A stretch of 64,000 bases of DNA, from positions 1 to 64,000 of the forward strand of contig NZ_BMQU01000001.1 of assembly GCF_014648275.1 (NCBI RefSeq), given 5' to 3'. A program made the position numbers and the translations under genes. Position 1 is the stretch's first letter, and each line of letters begins with the position of its first letter. Shown in pieces: positions 18,766-27,220 of this stretch. The notes beneath the pieces were generated by a model, which was not told where the DNA came from, ran no database searches, and worked only from the letters and a program-made list of their open reading frames with translations. This DNA comes from Pseudomonas laurentiana (lineage in GTDB: Bacteria > Pseudomonadota > Gammaproteobacteria > Pseudomonadales > Pseudomonadaceae).

Positions 18766-18792
18766 GCCGGGACGCCCTTCGGGTATCCCGGC
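18766..18792 (+). terminator. Hairpin after the lipoprotein gene
   Basis: GCCGGGA-CG-CCC-TTC-GGG-TA-TCCCGGC forms an extended hairpin 8 bases past the stop. There is no good T-run, so it may be a weak terminator or stabilise the 3' end. Confidence 0.5.
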
Positions 18793-18984
18793 CTGCTCCG
18801 AGCCCGCTAGCCCACGCTCACAGACAGCCCTGGCACTCATTTCGCGCAACTGACCACTGATCGCGTTATTCCCGTATCGTTGGTTGTTTTCGAAATAAAT
18901 GCTAAGAACCTCTATGTGAACAGGCTAAAATGCGCGCCCGGCCATCCGCTGACCCTAATTCATGCGCCCCACAAGGTTCGCTAC

Positions 18985-19992
18985 GTGATCGAGTTTCAAA
19001 ACGTCCATAAAACCTACCGCGTTGCCGGTAAGGAAATCCCCGCCCTGCATTCGACCGACCTGCGCGTCGAGAACGGGCAGGTATTCGGCCTGATTGGCCA
19101 TTCCGGTGCTGGCAAAAGTACCTTGCTGCGCCTGATCAACCGCCTGGAAGCCCCAAGCGGCGGGAAAATCATTGTCGACGGTGAAGATGTCACCGCATTC
19201 AATGCCAATGAGCTGCGCCGCTTCCGGCAGCAGGTCGGGATGATCTTCCAGCATTTCAACCTGCTGGCGTCCAAGACGGTCGCCGACAACGTAGCCCTGC
19301 CATTGACCTTGGCCGGTGAGCTGTCGCGCAACGAAATCGATAAGCGCGTCAGCGAGCTGCTGGCCCGTGTCGGCCTGAGCGAACACGCCAAGAAGTACCC
19401 GGCGCAACTGTCTGGTGGGCAAAAGCAGCGCGTCGGCATCGCCCGCGCCTTGGCTACCAAGCCAAAAATCCTGCTGTGCGACGAAGCCACCAGCGCCCTT
19501 GACCCGCAAACCACCGCCTCGGTGCTGCAACTGCTGGCAGAGATCAACCGCGAGCTGAACCTGACCATCGTCTTGATTACCCATGAAATGGATGTGATCC
19601 GCCGGGTCTGTGATCAGGTTGCCGTGATGGACGCTGGGCAGATCGTCGAGCACGGCCCGGTGGCAGAGGTGTTCCTGCACCCGAAGCACCCGACCACAAA
19701 GCGTTTCGTTCAAGAAGACGAACAGATCGACGAAAACGAACAACGCGATGACTTCGCCCATGTACCCGGGCGGATTGTGCGACTGACGTTCCAGGGCGAT
19801 GCCACCTATGCGCCGCTGCTGGGTACCATTGCCCGTGAAACCGGGGTGGACTACAGCATCCTGGCCGGACGTATCGACCGTATCAAGGACACTCCCTATG
19901 GGCAGTTGACCCTGGCCATCACCGGTGGCGACATGGATGCGGCGTTTGCCCGCTTCCACGCGGCCGACGTTCATATGGAGGTACTGCGTTAA
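18985..19992 (+). CDS. metN: Methionine ABC transporter ATPase
   Basis: A 335-residue ATPase for D/L-methionine uptake. Walker [10 protein letters not shown], signature [15 protein letters not shown], Walker [12 protein letters not shown] and the C-terminal NIL regulatory domain (last about 90 residues, where methionine binds and trans-inhibits) are seen. The start is a GTG ([14 protein letters not shown] follows), preceded by AAGG and giving the usual 335 residues; a longer in-frame reading upstream is out of keeping with the family. It begins the metNIQ operon. No SAM riboswitch is seen in the leader. Confidence 0.95.
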   Translation: MIEFQNVHKTYRVAGKEIPALHSTDLRVENGQVFGLIGHSGAGKSTLLRLINRLEAPSGGKIIVDGEDVTAFNANELRRFRQQVGMIFQHFNLLASKTVADNVALPLTLAGELSRNEIDKRVSELLARVGLSEHAKKYPAQLSGGQKQRVGIARALATKPKILLCDEATSALDPQTTASVLQLLAEINRELNLTIVLITHEMDVIRRVCDQVAVMDAGQIVEHGPVAEVFLHPKHPTTKRFVQEDEQIDENEQRDDFAHVPGRIVRLTFQGDATYAPLLGTIARETGVDYSILAGRIDRIKDTPYGQLTLAITGGDMDAAFARFHAADVHMEVLR

Positions 19993-20663
19993 TGGACGCC
20001 TTGAATTTCTTTGCCAACGTCGACTGGAGTGAAATCTGGTTGGCCACCGTCGACACCATGACCATGCTCGGCGGTTCGCTATTCTTCACTGTTCTGCTCG
20101 GCCTGCCGCTGGGCGTATTGCTGTTTCTCTGCGGCCCGCGCCAGCTGTTTGAAGAGAAACGCGTGTATGCGCTGTTATCGTTGATCGTCAACATCCTGCG
20201 CTCGCTGCCGTTCATCATTCTGCTGATCGTGATGATCCCGATCACCGTACTGATTACCGGCACCTCGCTGGGCGTCGCCGGGGCCATTCCACCGCTGGTG
20301 GTCGGGGCCACACCGTTCTTCGCGCGCTTGGTGGAAACCGCCTTGCGTGAGGTCGACCGCGGCATTATCGAAGCCACGCAAGCCATGGGCGCCACCACGC
20401 GACAGATCATCGTCAACGCGCTGCTGCCAGAAGCTCGGCCCGGTATTTTCGCGGCGATCACCGTCACCGCCATTACCCTGGTGTCCTACACCGCCATGGC
20501 CGGCGTCGTCGGCGCTGGCGGGCTGGGTGACCTGGCTATCCGCTTTGGTTATCAGCGGTTCCAGACCGATGTCATGGTGGTCACCGTGGTGCTGTTGTTG
20601 GTGCTGGTTCAAGTACTGCAGAGCGTCGGCGACAAACTGGTTGTGCATTTTTCCCGTAAATAA
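19992..20663 (+). CDS. metI: Methionine ABC transporter permease
   Basis: A 223-residue permease with five hydrophobic helices; the EAA loop (EATQAMGATTRQIIVNALLPEA) that contacts MetN is present. Its start overlaps the metN stop by one base, so the two are translationally coupled. Confidence 0.95.
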   Translation: MDALNFFANVDWSEIWLATVDTMTMLGGSLFFTVLLGLPLGVLLFLCGPRQLFEEKRVYALLSLIVNILRSLPFIILLIVMIPITVLITGTSLGVAGAIPPLVVGATPFFARLVETALREVDRGIIEATQAMGATTRQIIVNALLPEARPGIFAAITVTAITLVSYTAMAGVVGAGGLGDLAIRFGYQRFQTDVMVVTVVLLLVLVQVLQSVGDKLVVHFSRK

Positions 20664-20723
20664 CCCCATGGGTCGGCCATGCCGACACCCGGGGGCCGTA
20701 ACGGCCCTCACAAGGAGTGATGA

Positions 20724-21497
20724 ATGAAAAAACTGCTTGCTGTTGTCGCCGCCGTTGCGGCCTTCTCCGCCCAAGCGGCCGAGACCCTGACCGTCGCTGC
20801 GACCGCCGTGCCGCACGCCGAGATCCTCGAGTTCGTCAAACCGAGCCTGGCCAAAGAAGGCGTAGACCTGAAAGTGAAGGTCTTCACCGACTACATCCAG
20901 CCTAACGTGCAGGTTGCCGAGAAACGTCTGGACGCCAACTTCTTCCAGCACCAGCCATACCTGGATGAGTTCAACAAGGGCAAGGGCACCAATCTGGTCA
21001 GCGTTGCCGGCGTGCACCTGGAGCCACTGGGGGCCTACTCGAGCAAGTACAAGAAGCTGGACGAAATCCCGTCGGGCGCCAACGTGGTGATCCCTAACGA
21101 CGCCACCAACGGCGGCCGTGCATTGCTGCTGCTGGAGAAGGCGGGCCTGATCAAGCTCAAGGATGCCAAGAACATCCTGTCCACGCCGAAAGACATCGCC
21201 GAAAACCCGAAAGGCCTGAAGATCCGCGAACTGGAAGCTGCGACCCTGCCGCGCGTCCTGACCCAGGTCGACCTGGCGCTGATCAACACCAACTACGCGC
21301 TGGAAGCCAAGCTGGACCCGGCCAAGGATGCACTGATCATCGAAGGCAGCGACTCGCCTTACGTCAACATCCTGGTTGCACGTCCAGACAACAAGGACTC
21401 CGACGCCATGAAGAAACTGGTTGGCGCACTGCATACGCCTGAGGTGAAGCAGTTCATCCTCGAGAAATACAAAGGCGCTGTCGTTCCAGCGTTCTGA
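20724..21497 (+). CDS. metQ: Methionine-binding protein
   Basis: A 257-residue NlpA-family periplasmic binding protein with a clear signal peptide (MKKLLAVVAAVAAFSAQA) ending in AQA without a lipobox cysteine, so it is probably soluble rather than lipid-anchored. The binding-fold landmarks VPHAEILEF, FFQHQPYLDEFN and INTNYALEA are typical of MetQ. It is the last gene of metNIQ, 60 bases after metI, with a good ribosome binding site (AAGGAG). Confidence 0.94.
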   Translation: MKKLLAVVAAVAAFSAQAAETLTVAATAVPHAEILEFVKPSLAKEGVDLKVKVFTDYIQPNVQVAEKRLDANFFQHQPYLDEFNKGKGTNLVSVAGVHLEPLGAYSSKYKKLDEIPSGANVVIPNDATNGGRALLLLEKAGLIKLKDAKNILSTPKDIAENPKGLKIRELEAATLPRVLTQVDLALINTNYALEAKLDPAKDALIIEGSDSPYVNILVARPDNKDSDAMKKLVGALHTPEVKQFILEKYKGAVVPAF

Positions 21498-21507
21498 TCG
21501 ACCTGCC

Positions 21508-21536
21508 TGCTGGGGCCGGTGTGACCGGCTCCAGCA
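21508..21536 (+). terminator. Hairpin between metQ and sco1 (convergent genes)
   Basis: TGCTGG-G-GCCGGT-GTG-ACCGGC-T-CCAGCA is a symmetrical stem with one mismatch, between two convergent genes. It lacks a T-run; it may terminate poorly in both directions or work with Rho. Confidence 0.5.
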
Positions 21537-21544
21537 CATCCCCC

Positions 21545-22177
21545 TCAATCACGCTTGACCAACCCCGGTAGCTGGGCGATCAGTTTCTGGTTGTTGAAGG
21601 GCGCTCGAATGAAACCACGCTGCTTCCCGTCCGGCCCCAGCAGGGCCAGGTTGCCGCTGTGGTCAACTGTGTAGTTCGGCTTGCTGGTATCGGCTGGAAT
21701 AAACGGGATGCTCAGCGCGTTGGCCAGCTTCTGGGTCGTCTCCAGTGAGCCTGTCAGGCCACGGAACTCCGTATCGAAGTAACCCAGGTACTGCTTGAGC
21801 TGAGTCGGCGTGTCGCGGTTCGGATCAACACTGACCAGAACCACCTGCAAGTGCTCAGCCGCCTCTTTAGGCAATTCAGCCCTGACCTGGCGCAGTTGCG
21901 CCAAGGTGGTCGGGCAAACGTCCGGGCAGAAGGTGTAGCCGAAGAACAGCAATGACCACTTGCCTTTCAACTGGTCCATCGTCACAGGCTGGCCATTCTG
22001 GTCGGTCATTTCCAGCGCAGGCACGCTGCGGCTTTGCGGCAACAGAATGATCCCGGCATCAATCAGCTCGGCGGGGTTGGCCTGGCCTTTGGTGGTGATC
22101 ACCTTGTTGATGGTAAGCCCCAGTACAATGGCGACCAGGGCGACGAGGATAAAGACTGTTTTCTGGGTTCGGGTCAT
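21545..22177 (-). CDS. SCO1/SenC copper chaperone for cytochrome c oxidase
   Basis: A 210-residue membrane-anchored thioredoxin-fold protein. One N-terminal helix ([14 protein letters not shown]) anchors it, and the copper site CPDVC with a later His (TVDHSGN) is present. It loads copper into the CuA site of subunit II. The ATG overlaps the cyoE stop (ATGA), so it is coupled to cyoE and is the last gene of the oxidase assembly operon. Confidence 0.93.
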   Translation of the reverse strand: MTRTQKTVFILVALVAIVLGLTINKVITTKGQANPAELIDAGIILLPQSRSVPALEMTDQNGQPVTMDQLKGKWSLLFFGYTFCPDVCPTTLAQLRQVRAELPKEAAEHLQVVLVSVDPNRDTPTQLKQYLGYFDTEFRGLTGSLETTQKLANALSIPFIPADTSKPNYTVDHSGNLALLGPDGKQRGFIRAPFNNQKLIAQLPGLVKRD

Positions 22178-23073
22178 AGGTTCAACAGTAGGTAATGGTC
22201 TACAAGCAGCGCGATGAACAACAGGAACAAGTAGTAGATAGAGTACTTGAAGGTCTTGATCGCCGCGTGCGGCCGACTGCCACGGTACAACACCCACGCC
22301 CACTGCAGGAAGCGCGCGCCCAACAGCAGGGCACAACCGAGATAGAGCGGCCCACTCATATGGATGGCATAAGGCAGCAGGCTGACAGCCAGTAGCACCA
22401 AGGTGTAGAGCACGATATGAACCTTGGTGTAATGCTCACCGTGGGTCACTGGCAGCATCGGTATGTCTGCCAAGGCGTACTCCTGTTTGCGGTGAATGGC
22501 CAGGGCCCAGAAGTGCGGCGGGGTCCAGGCGAAGATGATCAGTACCAACAGCAGGGGCTCAGCACTGAGATGCCCAGTGACTGCCACCCAACCCAGTAAC
22601 GGTGGCGCCGCACCGGCCAGGCCGCCGATGACGATATTCTGCGGCGTTGCGCGCTTCAGAAAGCCGGTATAGATCACCGCGTAACCCAACAGTGAGCCCA
22701 GGGTGAGCCAAGCAGTCAGGACATTGGTAAAGGTCAGCAGAAGGGCCATACCCAACACGCCGAGCAACAGGGCAAATGCCAGTGCTGCGGCTGGCGCCAC
22801 GCGCCCTGCAACCAGCGGACGTTTATGGGTGCGGGCCATTAATGCATCAATGCGCCGGTCCAGCACATGGTTGACCGCCGCCGCTGCACCCGCACAACAC
22901 GCGATTCCGAGATTGCCAAAGATCAGTACCGTCCACGGTACGCCTGCCCGGGTGGCCAGGAACATGCCGACCAGCGAGGTGATCAGCATCAGCAGCACAA
23001 CCTTGGGTTTGGTCAACTCAAGGTAGTCACGCCAACCTGCCTGGCTACGACCCGCACTCAGAAGCGTTGCCAT
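22174..23073 (-). CDS. cyoE: Protoheme IX farnesyltransferase (heme O synthase)
   Basis: A 299-residue UbiA-family prenyltransferase that adds a farnesyl tail to heme B to give heme O. About nine membrane helices and both Asp-rich sites are seen ([19 protein letters not shown] and the later [11 protein letters not shown] region). It lies between ctaA and sco1 with overlaps of 16 and 4 bases, so its product passes directly to heme A synthase for the neighbouring aa3 oxidase. It is often also called ctaB. Confidence 0.94.
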   Translation of the reverse strand: MATLLSAGRSQAGWRDYLELTKPKVVLLMLITSLVGMFLATRAGVPWTVLIFGNLGIACCAGAAAAVNHVLDRRIDALMARTHKRPLVAGRVAPAAALAFALLLGVLGMALLLTFTNVLTAWLTLGSLLGYAVIYTGFLKRATPQNIVIGGLAGAAPPLLGWVAVTGHLSAEPLLLVLIIFAWTPPHFWALAIHRKQEYALADIPMLPVTHGEHYTKVHIVLYTLVLLAVSLLPYAIHMSGPLYLGCALLLGARFLQWAWVLYRGSRPHAAIKTFKYSIYYLFLLFIALLVDHYLLLNL

Positions 23074-24140
23074 GGATTATCCCCCAGATAATGCACCACG
23101 CCTCCGGCACTCAGAGGCCGCAGCCGCCATTCGCGGCCCACACGACGCACCTTCGGTTGAGCCACACGGCGGGTGCAGTAATTGACCAGTACCAGGGTCA
23201 GAAGCAGGGCGGCACCCCCAGCGTTATGTGCCACGGCCACGGCCAATGGCAGGTGGAACAGCACGTTGCTGATACCCAGGCTGATTTGTACCGCCAGCGC
23301 CACCAGCACCAGAGCCGCCAACCGCTTGAGGCCAACGCGGCGCAATTGCCAGGCCAATGCCAGCAGGGTACCTGTCAGCAACAAGGCGCCGAGGCGGTGA
23401 GTGATATGGATGGCCGTGCGCGCATCGCTGTCCAACTGCCCACCCAGGTAGTTCGGACCGATATGCTGGGTCAGGTGGAAACCATTGGCGAAGTCGGCCG
23501 TCGGCCACCACTGGCCATGGCAGGTAGGCACATCGATACACGCCACGGCCGCATAGTTGGCACTGACCCAGCCACCCAGGGCAATCTGACCTATCACCAT
23601 CAGCAACGACAAGGCCGCAAGACGGCGTAAACCCGTGGGCAAAACCGGTAGCGGGGCAAGCGCGTGTGACAGGCGCAGGCTCAACAGAAACAACAGGCCA
23701 AGCGTGGTGAAACCGCCCAGCAGATGCGCCGTCACGACCTGTGGCCACAACTTGAGGGTGACGGTCCACATGCCAAACGCCGCCTGTGCCACCACCACCC
23801 CAAGCAGCACCAAGGGCAGTTTAAAAGGCTGGCCATCCCGCCCATGACGACGGATCGCCTGAACAGCAAGCATTGAAATCACCAGCGCCAGGGTTCCGGC
23901 AAAATAACGGTGGATCATTTCGTTCCAGCCCTTATGGGCCTCCACCGGCGCATCGGGATAATGCAACTCGGCATGCGCCAACTGCGCTTCGGTCTTCGGC
24001 ACGCTGAGGAAACCGTAACAACCCGGCCAGTCAGGGCAGCCGAGTCCGGCATGGGTCAGGCGGGTGTAGGCACCGAGCAAGATAACCACCAGTGCCAGCA
24101 ACGTAGCGAACACCGCAAGGCGATAACCGGGTCTGACCAT
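23058..24140 (-). CDS. ctaA: Heme A synthase (CtaA/COX15)
   Basis: About 360 residues with eight helices; it oxidises heme O to heme A. Conserved heme-ligating histidines appear in [37 protein letters not shown] and VAHNAGG. I chose the ATG at 24140 ([11 protein letters not shown]): AGGAG lies six bases before it, whereas it abuts the ATG at 24146 directly. It ends within cyoE (16-base overlap) and follows the 197-residue gene by nine bases. Confidence 0.94.
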   Translation of the reverse strand: MVRPGYRLAVFATLLALVVILLGAYTRLTHAGLGCPDWPGCYGFLSVPKTEAQLAHAELHYPDAPVEAHKGWNEMIHRYFAGTLALVISMLAVQAIRRHGRDGQPFKLPLVLLGVVVAQAAFGMWTVTLKLWPQVVTAHLLGGFTTLGLLFLLSLRLSHALAPLPVLPTGLRRLAALSLLMVIGQIALGGWVSANYAAVACIDVPTCHGQWWPTADFANGFHLTQHIGPNYLGGQLDSDARTAIHITHRLGALLLTGTLLALAWQLRRVGLKRLAALVLVALAVQISLGISNVLFHLPLAVAVAHNAGGAALLLTLVLVNYCTRRVAQPKVRRVGREWRLRPLSAGGVVHYLGDNPWQRF

Positions 24141-24149
24141 GACCATCTC

Positions 24150-24743
24150 CTAACCAATGTTAGAAAGCTTCAGCAACTGACGCAGGTCGTTGAGCACGTC
24201 CTTGCCGTTGGCTCTGGCGTCGTAACGCAGCACCAGGTTGCCGTGAGGATCGATAATCCATAGTTGAGCATCCGGCTTGCCTTGGCTCATCCGACCGTAC
24301 TGGGAAAGGTCCAGCGGATAGCGCTGCAGTTGCGGGTATTCACGTGCGAGCTTGGCTTGATAGTCCGACGCCAATGCTTGGCCGACGGCCAGCGCATGGC
24401 TGGCTCGGCTGGCATCACGTCCCAGGCCGATTTGAATCTGACGGGCCAGATAGACCAACTGCTGACAGTCCGTAGCGCACTCATTCGGCGCACTGACCAA
24501 TAGCTGCCAGCGTTGCTCGTCAGCCTGCACGCCAAGGTCAGTGCGGTTCTGACCATTGCCGATCAACTCGCCGTGGTAGATACGGCTGTCGGGGACCCAG
24601 AACTGATACTTGTACATGCCTGTGGCAAGAATCATCGGCCCGATCGTCAGCAATAGAATCAACAGCAGTTGCAACCGACCACGACCACGCCCTTGCGGGG
24701 CCTTGAGGTCAGAGGTGCTGGACGGATTCATGACGGTCCCCAT
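24150..24743 (-). CDS. Conserved membrane-anchored protein of the cytochrome oxidase assembly operon
   Basis: A 197-residue protein with one N-terminal transmembrane helix (LQLLLILLLTIGPMILATGMY) and an extracytoplasmic domain. A cysteine pair (NECATDCQQLVYLARQ) and the terminal LWIIDPHGNLVLRYD recall a thioredoxin/SCO-like fold, hence perhaps a copper or redox role; this is inference only. It overlaps the surf1 gene by 35 bases and precedes ctaA, as in other Pseudomonas. The function is not established as far as I know. Confidence 0.82.
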   Translation of the reverse strand: MGTVMNPSSTSDLKAPQGRGRGRLQLLLILLLTIGPMILATGMYKYQFWVPDSRIYHGELIGNGQNRTDLGVQADEQRWQLLVSAPNECATDCQQLVYLARQIQIGLGRDASRASHALAVGQALASDYQAKLAREYPQLQRYPLDLSQYGRMSQGKPDAQLWIIDPHGNLVLRYDARANGKDVLNDLRQLLKLSNIG

Positions 24744-25449
24744 GGCGTTTCTCCTTGTTGTTATGCCAGCCGAAGTAGAGGTAGAGCGCGATCAAGGCCA
24801 GCGCCAGCGCAAACCACTGAACGGCATAGCCCAGGTGCTTTTCCGGGCCCATGGCAACCACCGGCCAATCCAGCCTGAAGGCTGCCGGACCAGGTTCCAG
24901 GCGCAATTCGTGGGCAAAACCTTCAAGCTGCAGCTGTGGCCAGAACTGCATGGCATCCACAGCGGTCACCAAATGCGGCCAAGCACCGCCTTGCGGGTCG
25001 GCCTGCAGTTGAAATGCCGCACCGGGCGACACATAGACCCAAGCCTCCAGGCTCATTGGCTGATCCGGCGTACTGAACGACACGGGTATGCGTCGGTCAG
25101 GCCACGGCACCCAGCCGCGATTGACCAGCAGCCACAGCCCGCTGGGCTGATCATGGAAGGGTTGCAGCACCTCGACCCCCGGGCGGCCATCACGTATCCG
25201 GTTGTCCAGCAACAGGCTGTGCTGCGCCTCGAAACGGCCGTAGAGCCTGACTCGCCGGTAGGCCGAGTCCTCAATCAGCGGCAACTGTGTAGCGGCCACC
25301 GGATCGGCGCTGCGGCGCTCGGCATACGTGGCCAGCAGCTGACGCTTCTGCTCGGCACGGCTCAGTTGCCAACAGCCAAGCGCCACCAGACCGGGCAGCA
25401 GCAAAAGCACTACCACGGTCGGCAGTACACCAGGCCGGAAGGGCTTCAC
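24709..25449 (-). CDS. SURF1 family cytochrome oxidase biogenesis protein
   Basis: A 246-residue protein with one helix at each end (LPTVVVLLLLPGLVALGCW and the last about 30 residues before HNNKEKRHG) and a periplasmic domain between. The family features LGCWQLSRAEQK, YGRFEAQHSLLLDNR and VNRGWVPW are plain. SURF1 helps insert heme A into subunit I. It appears to start with GTG (VKPFRPG). It is the first gene of a five-gene overlapping assembly operon (surf1, 197-residue gene, ctaA, cyoE, sco1). Confidence 0.93.
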   Translation of the reverse strand: MKPFRPGVLPTVVVLLLLPGLVALGCWQLSRAEQKRQLLATYAERRSADPVAATQLPLIEDSAYRRVRLYGRFEAQHSLLLDNRIRDGRPGVEVLQPFHDQPSGLWLLVNRGWVPWPDRRIPVSFSTPDQPMSLEAWVYVSPGAAFQLQADPQGGAWPHLVTAVDAMQFWPQLQLEGFAHELRLEPGPAAFRLDWPVVAMGPEKHLGYAVQWFALALALIALYLYFGWHNNKEKRHGDRHESVQHL

Positions 25450-25509
25450 CCGGCCACCCCACAGTCAGTCGCTATACTGAAAGTCATCGCATCCCCCCGG
25501 AGTTTCGCC

Positions 25510-25713
25510 ATGCTAAAAGCCGCGATTGTCCTGATGCTGCTGGCGACCATCGCCAGCCTGTTCAGCGGTCTGGTCTTTCTGGCCAAGGACGAAGGACACT
25601 CGACCCGTCTGCTCAAAGCACTCACCGTGCGGGTGAGCCTGGCCGCCGCTACCCTGGTTCTCATCACGTGGGGCTTCTACAGCGGCCAACTGGTGTCCCA
25701 CGCCCCTTGGTAA
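25510..25713 (+). CDS. DUF2909 (twin transmembrane) protein
   Basis: A 67-residue protein with two helices (MLKAAIVLMLLATIASLFSG and AAATLVLITWGFYSG) joined by a charged loop (AKDEGHSTRLLKAL), characteristic of DUF2909. It is on the opposite strand to the oxidase genes, ends seven bases from coxC and begins 60 bases from surf1. Family members sit regularly at this place, which implies a link to oxidase biogenesis, but the role is unproven. Confidence 0.88.
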   Translation: MLKAAIVLMLLATIASLFSGLVFLAKDEGHSTRLLKALTVRVSLAAATLVLITWGFYSGQLVSHAPW

Positions 25714-25719
25714 GCCCGG

Positions 25720-26607
25720 CTAAAGCACGTACACGAAAATAAACAGACCGACCCAGACCACATCGACGAAGTGCCAGTACCAGCTGGCGGCCTCGAACCC
25801 GAAGTGCTTGTCGGCATTGAAGTGTCCACGCAGGATACGGATGAACATCACCAGCAGGATCACCGTGCCCAGTGTCACGTGGGCGCCGTGAAAGCCGGTG
25901 AGCATGAAAAAGGTTGCGCCGTAGACCCCCGAACCCAGTGTCAAACCGAGCTTGGTGTAGGCCTCGTGATACTCGTAGGCCTGCAGTATCAGGAAAGAGA
26001 TCCCCAACAGGATGGTCAGGCCCAGCCACAGCTTGAGCGGTCCACGATGGTCCTTGCGCAACGCGTGGTGAGCGATGGTGACGGTGACACTCGAGCTGAC
26101 CAGAAAGATGGTGTTGATCAGCGGCAGATGCCAAGGATCGATGACTTCCCGGGGGGGCGGAAACAACTTCGGATCAGGGGTCTGCAGCAACGGCCAGGCA
26201 AACTCGAAATTTGGCCACAACATGTGTGCCACGCCCTTGGCACCATCACCGCCAAGCCACGGCCCGGCCAGCGTACGCACGTAGAACAATGCGCCGAAGA
26301 AGGCGAGGAAAAACATCACTTCGGAGAAAATGAACCAGGACATCCCCCAGCGGAATGAGCGGTCCAACTGTGGACTGTACAGCCCAGCACGACTTTCCCT
26401 GACCACCGAGCCGAACCAGCCAAACAGCATGTAGGCCAGAAACAGCGCCCCGACGAAGAAGATCAGCGGCCCATGGGAATCGGGACGACCAGCCTTCATG
26501 TCGTTGAACCAGGTGCCCAGGCCGAACATAGTGATCAACATCCCGATCGTGGCAATGATCGGCCACTTGCTCTGCGCCGGTACGTAGTAGTGCTGATGTG
26601 AAGCCAT
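25720..26607 (-). CDS. coxC: Cytochrome c oxidase subunit III
   Basis: A 295-residue, seven-helix subunit of the aa3-type oxidase. Landmarks are HGPLIFFVGALFLAYMLFGW, FIFSEVMFFLAFF (with the conserved acid) and the C-terminal GFEAASWYWHFVDVVW. It stabilises the proton uptake route of subunit I. It is the last gene of the coxB-coxA-cox11-coxC order and converges with the DUF2909 gene. Confidence 0.96.
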   Translation of the reverse strand: MASHQHYYVPAQSKWPIIATIGMLITMFGLGTWFNDMKAGRPDSHGPLIFFVGALFLAYMLFGWFGSVVRESRAGLYSPQLDRSFRWGMSWFIFSEVMFFLAFFGALFYVRTLAGPWLGGDGAKGVAHMLWPNFEFAWPLLQTPDPKLFPPPREVIDPWHLPLINTIFLVSSSVTVTIAHHALRKDHRGPLKLWLGLTILLGISFLILQAYEYHEAYTKLGLTLGSGVYGATFFMLTGFHGAHVTLGTVILLVMFIRILRGHFNADKHFGFEAASWYWHFVDVVWVGLFIFVYVL

Positions 26608-26619
26608 GGGATGTTCTCC

Positions 26620-27189
26620 TTATCGAGCGCCCTGGGAAGCCTGGCCGGCCACCTGAGCCACCGGCGGCTGACGAGCGGTGATGTCGAACAGCGTGTAAGC
26701 AAGTGTCAGGTGCTTCACATCCTTGGGCAGGTCACGGTCAACAATGAACCGTACCGGCATCTCGATGCGTTCACCCGGTTGCAACACCTGCTGGCTGAAA
26801 CAAAAGCATTCGGTCTTGTGGAAATACGCCGCCGCCTCGGCCGGCGAAATGCTCGGAATCGCCTGGGCAGTCATCGGCCGATTGCTGGGGTTGCGGGCCA
26901 CGAAAATCATCTGGTTCAACGCGCCCGGGTGCACATCCAACTGATCGGCCTTGGAATAGAAGTCCCAGACCATGTCGCTGGCATTGGTCGACATGAACTG
27001 CACCTTTACCGTACGGCTCGGGTCACTGACCTGGCTGCCCTCGTACTGCCCACCGGTTTTGCCGTTGATACCGAAGGCCTTGCACATGACGTCATAGATC
27101 GGCACCAGGGCAAAGCCAAAAACGAACATCACCACCGCCAGCAGCATCAGCCGGACGATCAGTGTTCGCGTGGCGAGTTGTTCGCTCAT
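26620..27189 (-). CDS. Cytochrome c oxidase assembly protein CtaG/Cox11
   Basis: A 189-residue copper chaperone that forms the CuB site of subunit I. One N-terminal helix (LIVRLMLLAVVMFVFGFALVPIYDVMC), then an immunoglobulin-like periplasmic domain carrying the copper-binding KTECFCFSQQVLQPGE motif. It lies 31 bases after coxA and 12 before coxC, so it is made with its client. Confidence 0.94.
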   Translation of the reverse strand: MSEQLATRTLIVRLMLLAVVMFVFGFALVPIYDVMCKAFGINGKTGGQYEGSQVSDPSRTVKVQFMSTNASDMVWDFYSKADQLDVHPGALNQMIFVARNPSNRPMTAQAIPSISPAEAAAYFHKTECFCFSQQVLQPGERIEMPVRFIVDRDLPKDVKHLTLAYTLFDITARQPPVAQVAGQASQGAR

Positions 27190-27220
27190 GGCTCGCTCCC
27201 TGAACCGCCCGCCGCGGTGC

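Noticed and set aside
18880-18984. Longer metN start
   Set aside because: Only the GTG at 18985 gives the normal MetN length and start; the upstream extension has no likeness.
18880-18984. SAM riboswitch ahead of metN
   Set aside because: The leader is short and I see no SAM-I, SAM-II or SAM/SAH core pattern.
20175-21548. Minus-strand open frame of 457 codons opposite metI-metQ
   Set aside because: Composition and lack of motifs mark it as an antisense shadow of two well-supported genes.
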